A stretch of 32,289 nucleotides of DNA from Bacteroidetes bacterium ADurb.Bin008 (GTDB taxonomy: Bacteria > Bacteroidota > Bacteroidia > Bacteroidales > Tenuifilaceae), in contig MWFE01000035.1 of NCBI GenBank assembly GCA_002071445.1, positions 1-32,289 on the forward strand, given 5' to 3'. Position 1 is the first letter of the stretch. Every line of letters starts with the position of its first letter. Both the position numbers and the translations under genes were made by a program. The notes under the pieces were generated by a model, which worked only from the letters and a program-made list of their open reading frames with translations, was not told the origin of the DNA and made no database searches. Shown here one piece after another: positions 7,278 to 16,549 of this stretch.

Positions 7278-8930
7278 ATGGAAAAGAGTTTTATCAAGCT
7301 TTATGAGAATAGCATAAAGCAGAACTGGGAATTCCCTGCTTTTACCGACTACAAGGGGCAAACATTTTACTACAAGGATGTGGCCAGACGGATTGAAAAA
7401 ATCCACATAATATTTGAGAGAACGGGAATTGAGAAAGGCGATAAGATTGCCTTAATTGGGCGAAATTCATCCAATTGGGCGGTGTCCTTTCTGGCCATAG
7501 CAACCTATGGGGCCATTGTGGTTCCTATATTACCCGACTTTAAGCCCGACAACGTTCACCACATTGTTAACCATTCTGACTCTGTGGTGCTGTTTACGGG
7601 CGATCAGATCTGGGAGAATTTGGATGAATCGCAGATGCGGGGTGTAAAATGCATTATCTCCCTTACCGATTTTTCCATTCTGCATGAAAATACGCCTTTC
7701 TCAGTGGCCGATATCAGGAGTGGGGTTGATACCCTTTTTAAAGAGAAATATCCTCAAGGATTTGGACCTGATGATGTTAAATATTTTCATGATACAGATC
7801 CCGATGAGGTTTGTATTATAAACTATACCAGTGGCACCACGGGTTTTTCGAAAGGGGTTATGCTCCCATACCGGAGCATGTGGAGCAATATGCTTTTTGC
7901 AAGCCAGGTAATGCCGTTGAATGCAGGCGACAAGCAGGTTTCCATTCTGCCTTTAGCCCATTCTTATGGCGCTGCTTTCGAGTTTCTTTACCAAGCCACC
8001 AAAGGATGCCATGTTCATTTTCTTACCCGAAACCCTTCTCCCAAAATCATTATAGAGGCATTTAATGAGATTAAACCGAGGGTGGTGCTTGCCGTTCCTC
8101 TGATCATCGAAAAGATTTACAAGAAGAATATTTTGGAGGCGTTAAGAAAACCCTCCATGAAATTGCTTCTTAAGGTGCCAATCATCGATAAACATGTAAA
8201 ACAGGCCATTAACAATAAATTGTCCGCAATATTTGGTGGTAATTTTATTGAGGTTATCATTGGCGGAGCAGCGCTTAACCCCGAAGTTGAGGCTTTTCTT
8301 CGTGATATAGGATTTCGTTATACAGTAGGATACGGGATGACCGAATGTGGTCCAATAATATCGTACGATTCGTGGAAAACTACTCTTTTTGCATCGGCGG
8401 GAAAGGCTGTAGTTAATATGGAGATCAAGATTGATTCCCCTGATCCGCAAAACGTTGTTGGGGAAATACTGGTTAGGGGCGAAAATGTGATGTTGGGTTA
8501 CTACAAAAACGAAGAGGCCACCAGAAACGCCATTGATAATGAGGGTTGGCTACATACAGGGGATTTAGGTATGATTGATGCCAACGGCTATCTTTTTATA
8601 AAAGGGCGAAGTAAGAATATGCTGTTAGGCCCCAGTGGCCAAAACATTTATCCTGAGGAAATAGAAGCGCAGATAAACAACATGCCATTCGTTAAGGAAT
8701 CGCTTGTGGTTGAGAAGGATGACAAGTTAATCGCTCTGGTTGTTCCCGATTTTGATTCCACCGATCAATCGGGTATAACTACGCAGGAGTTTGAGAAATA
8801 CATGGAGGAGAACAGACAATCTCTGAATAAAAATTTGCCCTCTTACTGCCAGATAACGAAAATAAAGATTTACCCTGAGGAGTTTGAAAAAACACCGAAG
8901 CAAAGCATTAAACGATTCTTGTACCAATAG
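7278..8930 (+). CDS. AMP-dependent long-chain fatty acid-CoA ligase
   Basis: This 550-aa adenylate-forming enzyme activates a carboxylic acid, probably a long-chain fatty acid, to an acyl-adenylate and then a CoA thioester. The ATP-binding loop YTSGTTGFSKG lies at about 183-193, the A5 motif GYGMTECGP at 351-359 and the A7 motif GWLHTGDLG at 423-431. The C-terminal TPKQSIKR holds the likely catalytic lysine. All core motifs are intact. The start is the ATG at 7278. The 77-base gap after the VanZ-like gene contains no clear terminator or promoter. Chain-length preference cannot be read from sequence; FadD-like is the closest description. Confidence 0.88.
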   Translation: MEKSFIKLYENSIKQNWEFPAFTDYKGQTFYYKDVARRIEKIHIIFERTGIEKGDKIALIGRNSSNWAVSFLAIATYGAIVVPILPDFKPDNVHHIVNHSDSVVLFTGDQIWENLDESQMRGVKCIISLTDFSILHENTPFSVADIRSGVDTLFKEKYPQGFGPDDVKYFHDTDPDEVCIINYTSGTTGFSKGVMLPYRSMWSNMLFASQVMPLNAGDKQVSILPLAHSYGAAFEFLYQATKGCHVHFLTRNPSPKIIIEAFNEIKPRVVLAVPLIIEKIYKKNILEALRKPSMKLLLKVPIIDKHVKQAINNKLSAIFGGNFIEVIIGGAALNPEVEAFLRDIGFRYTVGYGMTECGPIISYDSWKTTLFASAGKAVVNMEIKIDSPDPQNVVGEILVRGENVMLGYYKNEEATRNAIDNEGWLHTGDLGMIDANGYLFIKGRSKNMLLGPSGQNIYPEEIEAQINNMPFVKESLVVEKDDKLIALVVPDFDSTDQSGITTQEFEKYMEENRQSLNKNLPSYCQITKIKIYPEEFEKTPKQSIKRFLYQ

Positions 8931-9004
8931 TTTTATGTGCTTCCCCCAGAACATTAGAAGAGGATTGAAGTCTGATTTTATTTTTCAGACAGTTGCCAAA
9001 GGCA

Positions 9005-9012
9005 TATCTTTG
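9005..9012 (+). promoter_or_regulatory. -7 box TATCTTTG for manC
   Basis: This is an exact match to TAnnTTTG. It lies inside the longest reading frame that opens at TTG 8993, so that start is excluded. A weak 6-bp inverted repeat (GTCTGA 8970-8975, TCAGAC 8985-8990) lies just upstream. Confidence 0.55.
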
Positions 9013-9037
9013 CATGAAAATTACTTTAATTGAAAAG

Positions 9038-10129
9038 ATGGACAATAAGGATATTTACTGTGTAATCATGGCCGGGGGCATTGGTAGCCGGTTCTGGCCA
9101 TTAAGTCGTTCCGACAAACCAAAACAATTTTTAGACATTTTAGGGGTTGGGAAATCGCTCATCCAGCAGACGTTTGAGAGGGTTACCATGTTTTGTAATC
9201 CCGAAAATGTTTACGTTGTTACAGGAGTGGCATACAAAGATCAAGTGCTGGAGCACTTACCCGGCATTTCTGAGCGTCAGGTTATTTTAGAGCCCATTCG
9301 CAGGAATACTGCGCCCTGTATAGCCTATGCCAACCAAAGGATAATGAAGCAGAATCCCAATGCAGTGGTGGTAGTGGCTCCCAGTGATCACCTGATAATG
9401 AACGAAAACGAGTTTGCAGAGACCATCAGAGCTGCCCTGAAATTTGCCCTTGAGCAGGAAGCATTGCTTACCATAGGTATAAAGCCCAATCGGCCGGATA
9501 CGGGGTATGGATATATACAAATAGGCGAGGAGGTGAACAGGGGCATGCCCCGGACCTTTAAAGTAAAGACGTTCACAGAGAAACCCAACGTAGAGATGGC
9601 AGAAATATTTATTAAAAGCGGTGAGTTTTTCTGGAATTCGGGCGTATTCATTTGGTCGTTAAAGGCAATAAACAATGCTTTTGAAAAGCATTTGCCCGAA
9701 GTTTACAGCCTTTTCAATGAAATTCAACCTCAAATTGGAACAGCCGATGAGCAAAAGTCGGTTACCAACGTCTATTCCGAGTGTCGGAATATTTCCATCG
9801 ATTATGGTATTATGGAAAAAGCGGAAAATGTATATGTTATCTGTTCGGAATTTGGTTGGTCTGATTTGGGTAGCTGGACATCGCTGTATGTCAATTCCGT
9901 TAAAGATAAATCGGGCAATGCCATTTATGGGGACAACGTTCTAACCTATGGCACAACCAATACTTTGATTAATGTATCAGGGGATAAACTATTGGTTATT
10001 CAGGGATTAAAAGATTATATTGTAGTTGAGACAGACAACGTGTTGCTTATATGTAGTAAGGAGAATGAACATGAGATAAAAAATTACCACAATGACGTGA
10101 TTAATGATAAAGGGGATAGGTTTACCTAA
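9038..10129 (+). CDS. manC: Mannose-1-phosphate guanylyltransferase
   Basis: The enzyme makes GDP-mannose from mannose 1-phosphate and GTP, feeding fucose, rhamnose and polysaccharide synthesis. The 363-aa protein has the nucleotidyltransferase signature MAGGIGSRFWPLSRSDKPKQ at about residues 11-30, VVVAPSDHLI, the FTEKP motif and GWSDLGSW. It is a single-domain form; the phosphomannose isomerase cupin found in bifunctional ManC/AlgA is missing. I choose ATG 9038: upstream candidates at 8993 and 9014 lie before or directly against the -7 box at 9005-9012, and 9038 puts the nucleotide motif at the usual distance from the N-terminus. A strong terminator follows. Confidence 0.9.
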   Translation: MDNKDIYCVIMAGGIGSRFWPLSRSDKPKQFLDILGVGKSLIQQTFERVTMFCNPENVYVVTGVAYKDQVLEHLPGISERQVILEPIRRNTAPCIAYANQRIMKQNPNAVVVVAPSDHLIMNENEFAETIRAALKFALEQEALLTIGIKPNRPDTGYGYIQIGEEVNRGMPRTFKVKTFTEKPNVEMAEIFIKSGEFFWNSGVFIWSLKAINNAFEKHLPEVYSLFNEIQPQIGTADEQKSVTNVYSECRNISIDYGIMEKAENVYVICSEFGWSDLGSWTSLYVNSVKDKSGNAIYGDNVLTYGTTNTLINVSGDKLLVIQGLKDYIVVETDNVLLICSKENEHEIKNYHNDVINDKGDRFT

Positions 10130-10151
10130 AAGGGTAGAATTGCCAAAAAAT

Positions 10152-10189
10152 AAAAAGGCTATTCCGTTTCAAACAGAATAGCCTTTTTT
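10152..10189. terminator. Bidirectional terminator between manC and gldN
   Basis: A perfect GC-containing stem GGCTATTC (10157-10164) pairs with GAATAGCC (10176-10183). It is flanked by five A's on the left and six T's on the right, so it can act on both strands. It sits in the 76-base gap between the convergent manC and gldN genes. Confidence 0.85.
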
Positions 10190-10205
10190 GGTGCTTTAAA
10201 TGAGT

Positions 10206-11099
10206 TTAATACTCCCACAGATCGTGTTCAAACGTGAAGATTTCGTTTCTAATGCGCTCAGACTCAAGCATGTTTGGAATTCCTCCGAAGGTATATTCGG
10301 GGATTCGACGGTTGTCGTAAACGTTTGATTCCTGTACGATGTAGGAGCTGAATTTCCTCTTGAAGAAAAGGTCGTCAAATGAAATCCTTTGGGCATCGTT
10401 GAATGTGTTGAAAACAGCAGTATTTGCAAGTACCGACCGGGCATGAGGGTAGTAAACCCAGAAAAGCTGTACTCTCGACACCTCGCCTCCAATGTCTAAA
10501 TCCTCATCGCCGGTGTCTAAGGTTCTCACGTAAACCCTGATGGGGCAGATACCAATTAACCTAACGTGCATGGTGGAGTGCTGCTTATCGAAAAACCATT
10601 CTTCTTTAATAAGCAGCTGCTTAATCTGCTGCCAGGGGATGCTTCCGGGTACAACGATGGTTGTATCGAGCCCGGTTAAAGGGTTTTTGATAGTACGTTC
10701 TACGTCAACGGCATCAAGGTCGACTAATATTTGGTTATACGACTTGAGCGATGTAAACTCGTCGTCTTCAATCCCATAGGCATTAATCTCATTGTATTTA
10801 ATGGCATCCATTAGCCTTTGAACCAAACTTACCCTATCGTGCATTCTCACAGTAGGATAATACAGTGGATGGTTCATTTTTTCGCCCAGATCGATTATGC
10901 GCCATATTCTTTTAGTCCAAAGCATATCGGCTTCGCGTAGGTGTGGATACGGAATGGGCACCCTCTGAGGGATAGTTTCCCTTTCGTAAATACCATCACG
11001 AACCAAGGGCTCTCTGCGCTCCTGAGCATTGGTGTTGAATGCCAACGCAATAAGAAATGACCCTAAGAATAATAATGTTATTCTTTTCATAATCATCAT
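10206..11099 (-). CDS. gldN: T9SS periplasmic ring component GldN/PorN
   Basis: GldN (PorN) joins the lipoprotein GldK in the large periplasmic ring of the type IX secretion system. The 297-aa product has an N-terminal signal peptide (MKRITLLFLGSFLIALAF, then NTNAQ before the mature protein). It also has the conserved core of the family, including READMLWTKRIWRIIDLGEK and a NHPLYYP segment. Three in-frame ATGs lie at the start (11099, 11096, 11090); the one at 11090 gives the cleanest signal peptide. The gldM stop is one base upstream of 11099, so the genes are tightly coupled. It is the last gene of the T9SS operon and is closed by the terminator at 10152-10189. Confidence 0.93.
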   Translation of the reverse strand: MMIMKRITLLFLGSFLIALAFNTNAQERREPLVRDGIYERETIPQRVPIPYPHLREADMLWTKRIWRIIDLGEKMNHPLYYPTVRMHDRVSLVQRLMDAIKYNEINAYGIEDDEFTSLKSYNQILVDLDAVDVERTIKNPLTGLDTTIVVPGSIPWQQIKQLLIKEEWFFDKQHSTMHVRLIGICPIRVYVRTLDTGDEDLDIGGEVSRVQLFWVYYPHARSVLANTAVFNTFNDAQRISFDDLFFKRKFSSYIVQESNVYDNRRIPEYTFGGIPNMLESERIRNEIFTFEHDLWEY

Positions 11100-11100
11100 A

Positions 11101-12729
11101 TTACCTGATTTTAATCACTAAGTCAACTAATTCTCTTGTACTTCCTCCGGGGCCTACGGCTTTGATATCGGTAAGGATAACGCTGTTGCCTGGTCGAAGT
11201 TGATCCATACCTCTTTTCTGTTCCTCGGTAAAGAGTTGGCTATTCGAAGGATAGTTCCTTTGGAATCCACCAACGGTAACCAATACAGTAAAGCTGGTAA
11301 CAGTATATTTTAAGTCGAAGTCAAAGCCAACGGGCATGGATGCCTCAAGTGCAATGGCCGATACCAATTCTCCTTTGGAAGCTGTACGTCCCTTAATTCC
11401 GCTAATTGATGGCAGCGGGTCGGGCACGTCTCTTATGCGGAAGGGGCGAGTACCCATATTCCTTTTTACCCCATCAACTTCAGCCCAGACGGTTATATTG
11501 CATGTTGCAGCACCCCTTCCGGGATTTACAATAAATTCGTTTCCTGAACGGCGTATTGCACCCCGGTCAATTTTCGGATCAATTTTATCCATTGAGATAC
11601 CGGGTATTGAAATTTCCACGGGGTTATCGACGCCAAGATAGAAAACATTCATTTTGGTGGGGGATACCACGATATTGGGTTGTTCAACAGTGAATTGATG
11701 TTTAAAGGGTCTTCTGAGTTTACTACCATCCGGAGCAGTAACCTCCAAAAGCCCTCCCCATTTCGTAACTCCCAAGTTGCCCGTTTTTTGCTTAAAAATA
11801 CCTTTTCCGCCCACAACGGGAATTTCGGTATAATTACCCACCAGCCTATAATCTTCATCGCCCTGATCGGAAATGAAACTCTCGTAGTTGCCAATAAAAA
11901 TCCTTGGCACCTGTGTGGTATCCGAGGCAGCAAGGAATACTTCAGCGCTGAACTCATCACCTTTAAAGACAATGTTGGAGTTGGGTATTACAACAGCATC
12001 CAGTTTGTTTACTTTAAAGTCGCTGGCATCAACCCTCTGTAGCAAGTAGTTGACAACTTCTGCCTCAACATTCAATACGTCCAACTGCATTTTGGTGAGC
12101 TGAGGGAAAACCGAAACAATGGGAACGTGGTCGAAACGTGTGGTTTCCCATGTGTGTGGTGAACTGCCTTTGGTTTCTGGCGGGTCATCGGTGTTAAGGA
12201 TATTATTAATGGATTGCACCAATGCATCTGCTTTTGTCGGATCGACTTGGCTCAGCATGAATTCTCTGTATTCAGCAATCTTCTTTCTTAACTCGTATGC
12301 TTTCCCGTTTCCATCGGCTAGGAAAAAACGCCCGGCAACATTAGTATCACCTTTTTTACCAATTTTTTTCGTATCAATTTGGTTGCCTTCTAAAAGAGCT
12401 TGGGATGTTTCCTTTTCGGCGGTGATAATGGTCTGTACCTTAAGGTCTTGAATGTAATCAAAAAGTTCAGATGTTTTGAGCTTAATCTCATCGGTCAAAG
12501 ATTTCCATGGGCCAACCTTTGTGGGATTAACAGCGTATGAGCGGTCCATCTGATTATATAACCTTTCGTTCTTAATGACGAAACTTTTCGATGTTTGGGA
12601 GAGACCGGAATCAACAAGGACGAAGGCATCGAGTACGGTAGCCGACACGTTCAATGCAAGCATTGCCGTGAGTACCAGGTACATCATGCCAATCATCTTT
12701 TGTCTGGGAGTTTCTTTACCGTGCGCCAT
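11101..12729 (-). CDS. gldM: T9SS motor component GldM/PorM
   Basis: GldM forms, with GldL, the inner-membrane motor of T9SS. Its single transmembrane helix enters a GldL pentamer, and its long periplasmic arm reaches the GldK/N ring. The 542-aa protein shows the expected start MAHGKETPRQKMIGMMYLVL, one N-terminal membrane helix (about residues 14-34) and a long extracytoplasmic region of several beta-rich domains. The length is typical. It sits between gldL (31 bases upstream) and gldN (one base downstream), in the standard order. Confidence 0.94.
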   Translation of the reverse strand: MAHGKETPRQKMIGMMYLVLTAMLALNVSATVLDAFVLVDSGLSQTSKSFVIKNERLYNQMDRSYAVNPTKVGPWKSLTDEIKLKTSELFDYIQDLKVQTIITAEKETSQALLEGNQIDTKKIGKKGDTNVAGRFFLADGNGKAYELRKKIAEYREFMLSQVDPTKADALVQSINNILNTDDPPETKGSSPHTWETTRFDHVPIVSVFPQLTKMQLDVLNVEAEVVNYLLQRVDASDFKVNKLDAVVIPNSNIVFKGDEFSAEVFLAASDTTQVPRIFIGNYESFISDQGDEDYRLVGNYTEIPVVGGKGIFKQKTGNLGVTKWGGLLEVTAPDGSKLRRPFKHQFTVEQPNIVVSPTKMNVFYLGVDNPVEISIPGISMDKIDPKIDRGAIRRSGNEFIVNPGRGAATCNITVWAEVDGVKRNMGTRPFRIRDVPDPLPSISGIKGRTASKGELVSAIALEASMPVGFDFDLKYTVTSFTVLVTVGGFQRNYPSNSQLFTEEQKRGMDQLRPGNSVILTDIKAVGPGGSTRELVDLVIKIR

Positions 12730-12760
12730 AGTAAAAACTTACGTGTAAATTAAAAAAAAC

Positions 12761-13933
12761 TTATCTGGGTACGCTCATTGCCGATAACATGTTGCCGTAG
12801 ATGCTATTCAGAGCAGCAATATTTTGATTGAGTTTTGCAACTGAATCGACATATTTTTCGGTTTCTTCGATGGAACTTTTCAATTTTTTCATCATTCCTT
12901 CCACTCCCGAATAAACTTGCTCAGACTCTTTAAGTTTTACGGATGTGCCTTGTAGGTGTAGCTCATGTGCGGCATTTAACGCAGCCATATTTTTATTGAG
13001 TCGGTCGAGTTGATCCTGGTAACCACCGGTTCCGGAGGAAATAATTTCTCCGTTTGCCTTCATGGCTTCTGCCATTTGCATATAGGTGGAGGTTAGGTTT
13101 GTTGCAGCTGTGCTAATCTGGTTGGCAACCTCGCTCCCCGATTTAATAATCCTATCGCTAACCGTTTCCCCTGCGCTGCTCAAGTTGTCTTTTAGTTGAG
13201 TAACAGACTGTTCAACTCCACCCATGAAATTTTGTCCGCTTTCGGAGATGGTGCCTGCAGTTTTTTGGAAACTATCGGAAAGAATATTAATAGACTCATT
13301 CAGAACCTGTCCGGTATTCTGGTAACTGTCAGAAAAAGCATTGACTGATTCGCTTGCCTTGATCATGCTGTTGGTAAACGAGTCGGTGGCAACAGTAACT
13401 TCAGTTATGTTAGCCAGTCTTTCAGAGGTTTCGCTAAGTTTTTGAAGACCTTTGCTTACCTTATCGAACAGGGCCGGGCTTAGATCGGCATTTTCCAACA
13501 TTTTATTAAACTTTTCAATGGAGGCAAGCGATCCGCTGGGAACAGCGGCTCCTCCGCCCGCTGCTGCCGGAACGACCCCTCCCATGCTACTGACAATGCC
13601 GGAGATTAATTCCTTGAGATCATCGGGGTCTAAACCGCCGCTTAGTCCCGAACCCTTTCTATACTTTCTAAGTTCTTCCTCGTCGGTCATTCCCGCAAGT
13701 TCAGGGTAAACAAGGGTCCAATCCACTTCGTAGTGGACGGGTTCAAATGCAGAGAAGAAAAAGATAATCACCTCGGTTGACATTCCTATGGTGAGCATTG
13801 TTCCTGCTCCCGGCCAATACATAAGTTTGAACAGAGCGCCCAGAAGAACAAGAGAAGCCCCCCAACCATAGAGGTACTTCATAAAATTTTTCCATGTCGA
13901 CCCTTGTACGATTTCTGAAATATTAAATCCCAT
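12761..13933 (-). CDS. gldL: T9SS motor component GldL/PorL, long form
   Basis: GldL is the proton-driven inner-membrane motor subunit that surrounds the GldM helices. Two transmembrane helices are visible at about residues 22-39 and 45-62. Helix 2 carries the buried glutamate E54 in the TEVIIFF segment, matching the essential proton-channel glutamate known for GldL. After an Ala/Gly/Pro-rich linker (about 117-133), roughly 250 residues of Ser/Thr/Asn/Gln-rich heptad-like sequence follow. At 390 aa it is clearly longer than the 215 aa of F. johnsoniae GldL and the about 309 aa of P. gingivalis PorL, as I recall those lengths. The extra length is in the cytoplasmic coiled-coil tail. Confidence 0.93.
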   Translation of the reverse strand: MGFNISEIVQGSTWKNFMKYLYGWGASLVLLGALFKLMYWPGAGTMLTIGMSTEVIIFFFSAFEPVHYEVDWTLVYPELAGMTDEEELRKYRKGSGLSGGLDPDDLKELISGIVSSMGGVVPAAAGGGAAVPSGSLASIEKFNKMLENADLSPALFDKVSKGLQKLSETSERLANITEVTVATDSFTNSMIKASESVNAFSDSYQNTGQVLNESINILSDSFQKTAGTISESGQNFMGGVEQSVTQLKDNLSSAGETVSDRIIKSGSEVANQISTAATNLTSTYMQMAEAMKANGEIISSGTGGYQDQLDRLNKNMAALNAAHELHLQGTSVKLKESEQVYSGVEGMMKKLKSSIEETEKYVDSVAKLNQNIAALNSIYGNMLSAMSVPR

Positions 13934-13979
13934 GGTAGATAGATTTATTGATTAACGAAATGATTGAATTATTAACAAA

Positions 13980-15314
13980 CTACTTTGCCCCGGAGTATGT
14001 TCTGACACACCTGAATCCGATATGCGATTTAGTTGTGTCTTGATACTCATAAGTCCTAGTCCCAACCTGTAAGAAATACCCAATGTCTTTCCAGCTACCT
14101 CCTCTAACAACTTTCCGTTTTAATGCAGGAGGATCGTTTGGTTTGGCATTGTACTTATAGTCGGGGTTCATATCGTGCATGAAAGTGTATGCACTTTCAT
14201 CGTATGCATTTGCTGTCCACTCTGCAACGTTTCCGGCCATATCATACAGTCCATAGTCGTTTGGTGAATACGTTCCAACGGGGAGCGTGATAAAACCGCC
14301 ATCATCGACCAGATTTCCTCGAAGAGGCTTGTAGTTTGCCAAAATGCAGCCTTCGGCATTGCGTATGTACGGGTTACCCCAGGGGTACATACTGTGGTCT
14401 AACCCGCCGCGAGCTGCATACTCCCATTCGGCCTCGGTGGGTAGCCTGTAATCGGAGATAAAGGATATGCCACGTCGGGTGAGATACTTGTTAAGGTATT
14501 GGGTACGCCAAATGGTAAATGCGTAAGCCTGACGCCACGACACCCCGACCACGGGGTAGTTGTCGTAAGAAGGATGCCAGAAATAGTGCGTAGTATAGGG
14601 CTCGTTGAAAGAGTAGCTGAAGTCGCTTATCCAGCAAAGGGTATCGGGATAAACATTGACTTTATCACGTATGATAAAGGACGAACGGCTGGTAACCTTA
14701 ACCGGAACACCCATGTTATTGATAACTTCAGCATTTTCTTCGTAAGAGCCGATTTCAAAATTCCAGCGATTGCGTTTTTGAGCAGCCTGTTTAAGGTCGA
14801 TCCAAAAGAATTCATAGTTCAACTTGCGGGTGTCAATTTCCTTACGATAGTAAAAACGCTCATCTTTGGTGTAGTACATCTCATTGAGAATTTCATTCTG
14901 CTCCTCATCCCTCATGTCGATGGGGATATCCCAATTCAGTACGGGGGGATCAATTGGATTGCCAAATTCGTCTTCTTCAATTTGAAAGTCATCAATTTGT
15001 TGTCCCAACAATCGTCGAGCGATAGAATCCCTAACGTAGAATACGAATTGACGGTACTGGTTATTGGTTATCTCAGTCTGATCCATCCAGAATGCATCAA
15101 CCGAAACGGTTCTTGTGGGAGAGTTGATTGCCCAGGAAACGTCTTGGTCGTTGCTTCCCATGTTAAAAGAACCCATGGGTACGAATACCATATTCAGAGG
15201 TGTTGGATCTTGATAGCCTTTTCTTCCAGGAACTCCGGTTAGTTCGCCGCGCTGTGTGGAGCCACAGCCTGCAAGTGTAACAACGATTACGGCCAGAACA
15301 AGAAGTTTTTTCAT
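13980..15314 (-). CDS. gldK: T9SS outer-membrane ring lipoprotein GldK/PorK
   Basis: GldK (PorK) is a lipoprotein that builds the periplasmic T9SS ring with GldN at the outer membrane. The 444-aa product starts with a lipoprotein signal and lipobox LAGC (C17), then a formylglycine-generating-enzyme/sulfatase-modifying-factor fold. Motifs seen are TEITNNQYRQF, VGVSWRQAYAF, RLPTEAEWEYAARGG, YDMAGNVAEWTANAY, VVRGGSWKD and GFRCVRT. In GldK proteins this fold is structural and not known to be enzymatic. The gene lies 59 bases after porP and 46 bases before gldL. Lgt encoded at 4311-5117 would lipidate it. Confidence 0.94.
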   Translation of the reverse strand: MKKLLVLAVIVVTLAGCGSTQRGELTGVPGRKGYQDPTPLNMVFVPMGSFNMGSNDQDVSWAINSPTRTVSVDAFWMDQTEITNNQYRQFVFYVRDSIARRLLGQQIDDFQIEEDEFGNPIDPPVLNWDIPIDMRDEEQNEILNEMYYTKDERFYYRKEIDTRKLNYEFFWIDLKQAAQKRNRWNFEIGSYEENAEVINNMGVPVKVTSRSSFIIRDKVNVYPDTLCWISDFSYSFNEPYTTHYFWHPSYDNYPVVGVSWRQAYAFTIWRTQYLNKYLTRRGISFISDYRLPTEAEWEYAARGGLDHSMYPWGNPYIRNAEGCILANYKPLRGNLVDDGGFITLPVGTYSPNDYGLYDMAGNVAEWTANAYDESAYTFMHDMNPDYKYNAKPNDPPALKRKVVRGGSWKDIGYFLQVGTRTYEYQDTTKSHIGFRCVRTYSGAK

Positions 15315-15373
15315 AGTAATCCAATTATTTAATGCAAATAACGTAAAATATTTTTAAAAATGTTATTCTCAAG

Positions 15374-16303
15374 CTATAAAAATCTTATACTTTTATACTG
15401 TTGTGGTGGTTTCTCCTTTTTCAGCGAAAAGCAGTACCCCAGCATAAACTCATGAGAACCACTGTTATACTTGCTTATTTCGGTAGTGGAGAAATCGTAG
15501 GCATAGCCAATTCGCATGCCGCTAAAAAGTTCAAATCCAATCATTCCGGCCACTCCCTCGCTAACACGATATGAAACGCCTCCCCAAAACCTTTTATTGT
15601 ATATAACATTGGCGGTAACGGAAAGAAGATTGGTTGAAAGATCGCTGCCAATAAAGACCGATGGGTTAAACTGCCATGCAGGATTCGGCATTTGCAGCAT
15701 ATAACCACCGGTAATATAGTAATGCCTTTTATACGTTGACGGATTGACGGCTTTATTAAATTTTGTTTCGTTGAGGTGCGTAACCGAAGCTCCAAAGTAC
15801 ATGTCATCGTTATTGAAAAAGATGCCAAAGCCCATGTCGAAGTTAATGGAACTTTCCTTTGTATTTGGAAGCGAGTTGTCGGTGCTGCCACTTGGGGTAA
15901 TCCAGTTTCCTGCCTCCAGCGTGTTATTAATGAACCCTCCGGTAATTCCAATGGCCAATTTCCCGGCGCCTGCAGCGTTAAAGCGAACGGCGTAGGATAA
16001 ATCTATGCCCAAATCCTTGTTAAAACCAAACTGATCGTTGGAAATATTCATACCAATGCCGCTCGATAGGCCAAAGGGTTTAACGGCGGCATTAACGTTA
16101 ATCATGGTAATCATAGGGGATCCATCGCCAAAACCTACCCATTGCAGCCTGTTTAAAGCAGTGGCACAAATCATGCCGCTGCTGCCCGCATATGCCGGAT
16201 TTATAGACGATTGTGAATACATATTCTGTGTAAAAAGAGGGTCTTGCTGTGCCACAGCGACCAAGGAGTAAAACAGAAAGATTATGATTATATTATTTTT
16301 CAT
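15374..16303 (-). CDS. porP: T9SS outer-membrane protein PorP/SprF family
   Basis: PorP/SprF proteins are outer-membrane beta-barrels associated with T9SS, some of them anchoring adhesins or linking to the PorK/N ring. The 309-aa product has a signal peptide ending in AVAQ, then the family hallmark QDPLFTQNMYSQSSINPAYAGS. The rest is amphipathic beta-strand sequence ending near a GYAYDFSTTEISKYNSGSHE strand. The frame extends 24 codons upstream, but ATG 16303 gives the proper signal peptide and falls after a plausible promoter (16344-16372). Being first in a porP-gldK-L-M-N unit, it matches the P. gingivalis gene order and is probably the system's PorP. Confidence 0.92.
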   Translation of the reverse strand: MKNNIIIIFLFYSLVAVAQQDPLFTQNMYSQSSINPAYAGSSGMICATALNRLQWVGFGDGSPMITMINVNAAVKPFGLSSGIGMNISNDQFGFNKDLGIDLSYAVRFNAAGAGKLAIGITGGFINNTLEAGNWITPSGSTDNSLPNTKESSINFDMGFGIFFNNDDMYFGASVTHLNETKFNKAVNPSTYKRHYYITGGYMLQMPNPAWQFNPSVFIGSDLSTNLLSVTANVIYNKRFWGGVSYRVSEGVAGMIGFELFSGMRIGYAYDFSTTEISKYNSGSHEFMLGYCFSLKKEKPPQQYKSIRFL

Positions 16304-16343
16304 CAAAAAATCTTTTTTCCTTAACACATTGCGTAATGGAGAG

Positions 16344-16372
16344 CTAAAGTAAATAAAAAAAAACATTCCAAA
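16344..16372 (-). promoter_or_regulatory. Putative promoter of the porP-gldKLMN operon
   Basis: On the minus strand a TTTG (16372-16369) precedes, with a 17-base spacer, TACTTTAG (16351-16344). The latter matches seven of eight positions of TAnnTTTG. The box ends 40 bases before the porP ATG. A 7-bp inverted repeat (ATTAACA 16381-16387, TGTTAAT 16394-16400) lies just upstream and might be an operator. The rest of the 236-base gap to the next gene shows nothing else. Confidence 0.4.
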
Positions 16373-16523
16373 CAAATTTTATTAACAATAATCTGTTAAT
16401 AAAAGCCAACCAAAACCAACGGTTTATACTTATCCTTTCATTTTATGTTACCGAATGGGATAAAATTTCTTACGAAAGGCGTTGTTGGTTAGATGGAATG
16501 CAGTGATTGTGTTGTTAATGGTC

Positions 16524-16549
16524 AAAAAAATGATTTGAATCATTTTTTT
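16524..16549 (-). terminator. Possible weak AT-only terminator overlapping a stop codon
   Basis: A perfect inverted repeat, seven A's plus ATGATT-type arms around a 2-4 base turn, ends in a T run on both strands. It overlaps the stop codon of the arginase-like gene (16540-16542). The stem is entirely A/T except for the central base pairs of TGATTTGAATCA, so termination may be weak and readthrough into porP is possible. Confidence 0.35.

Noticed and set aside
14499..15242. Plus-strand frame of 247 codons opposite gldK
   Set aside because: Shadow of the well-supported gldK; no recognisable domain.
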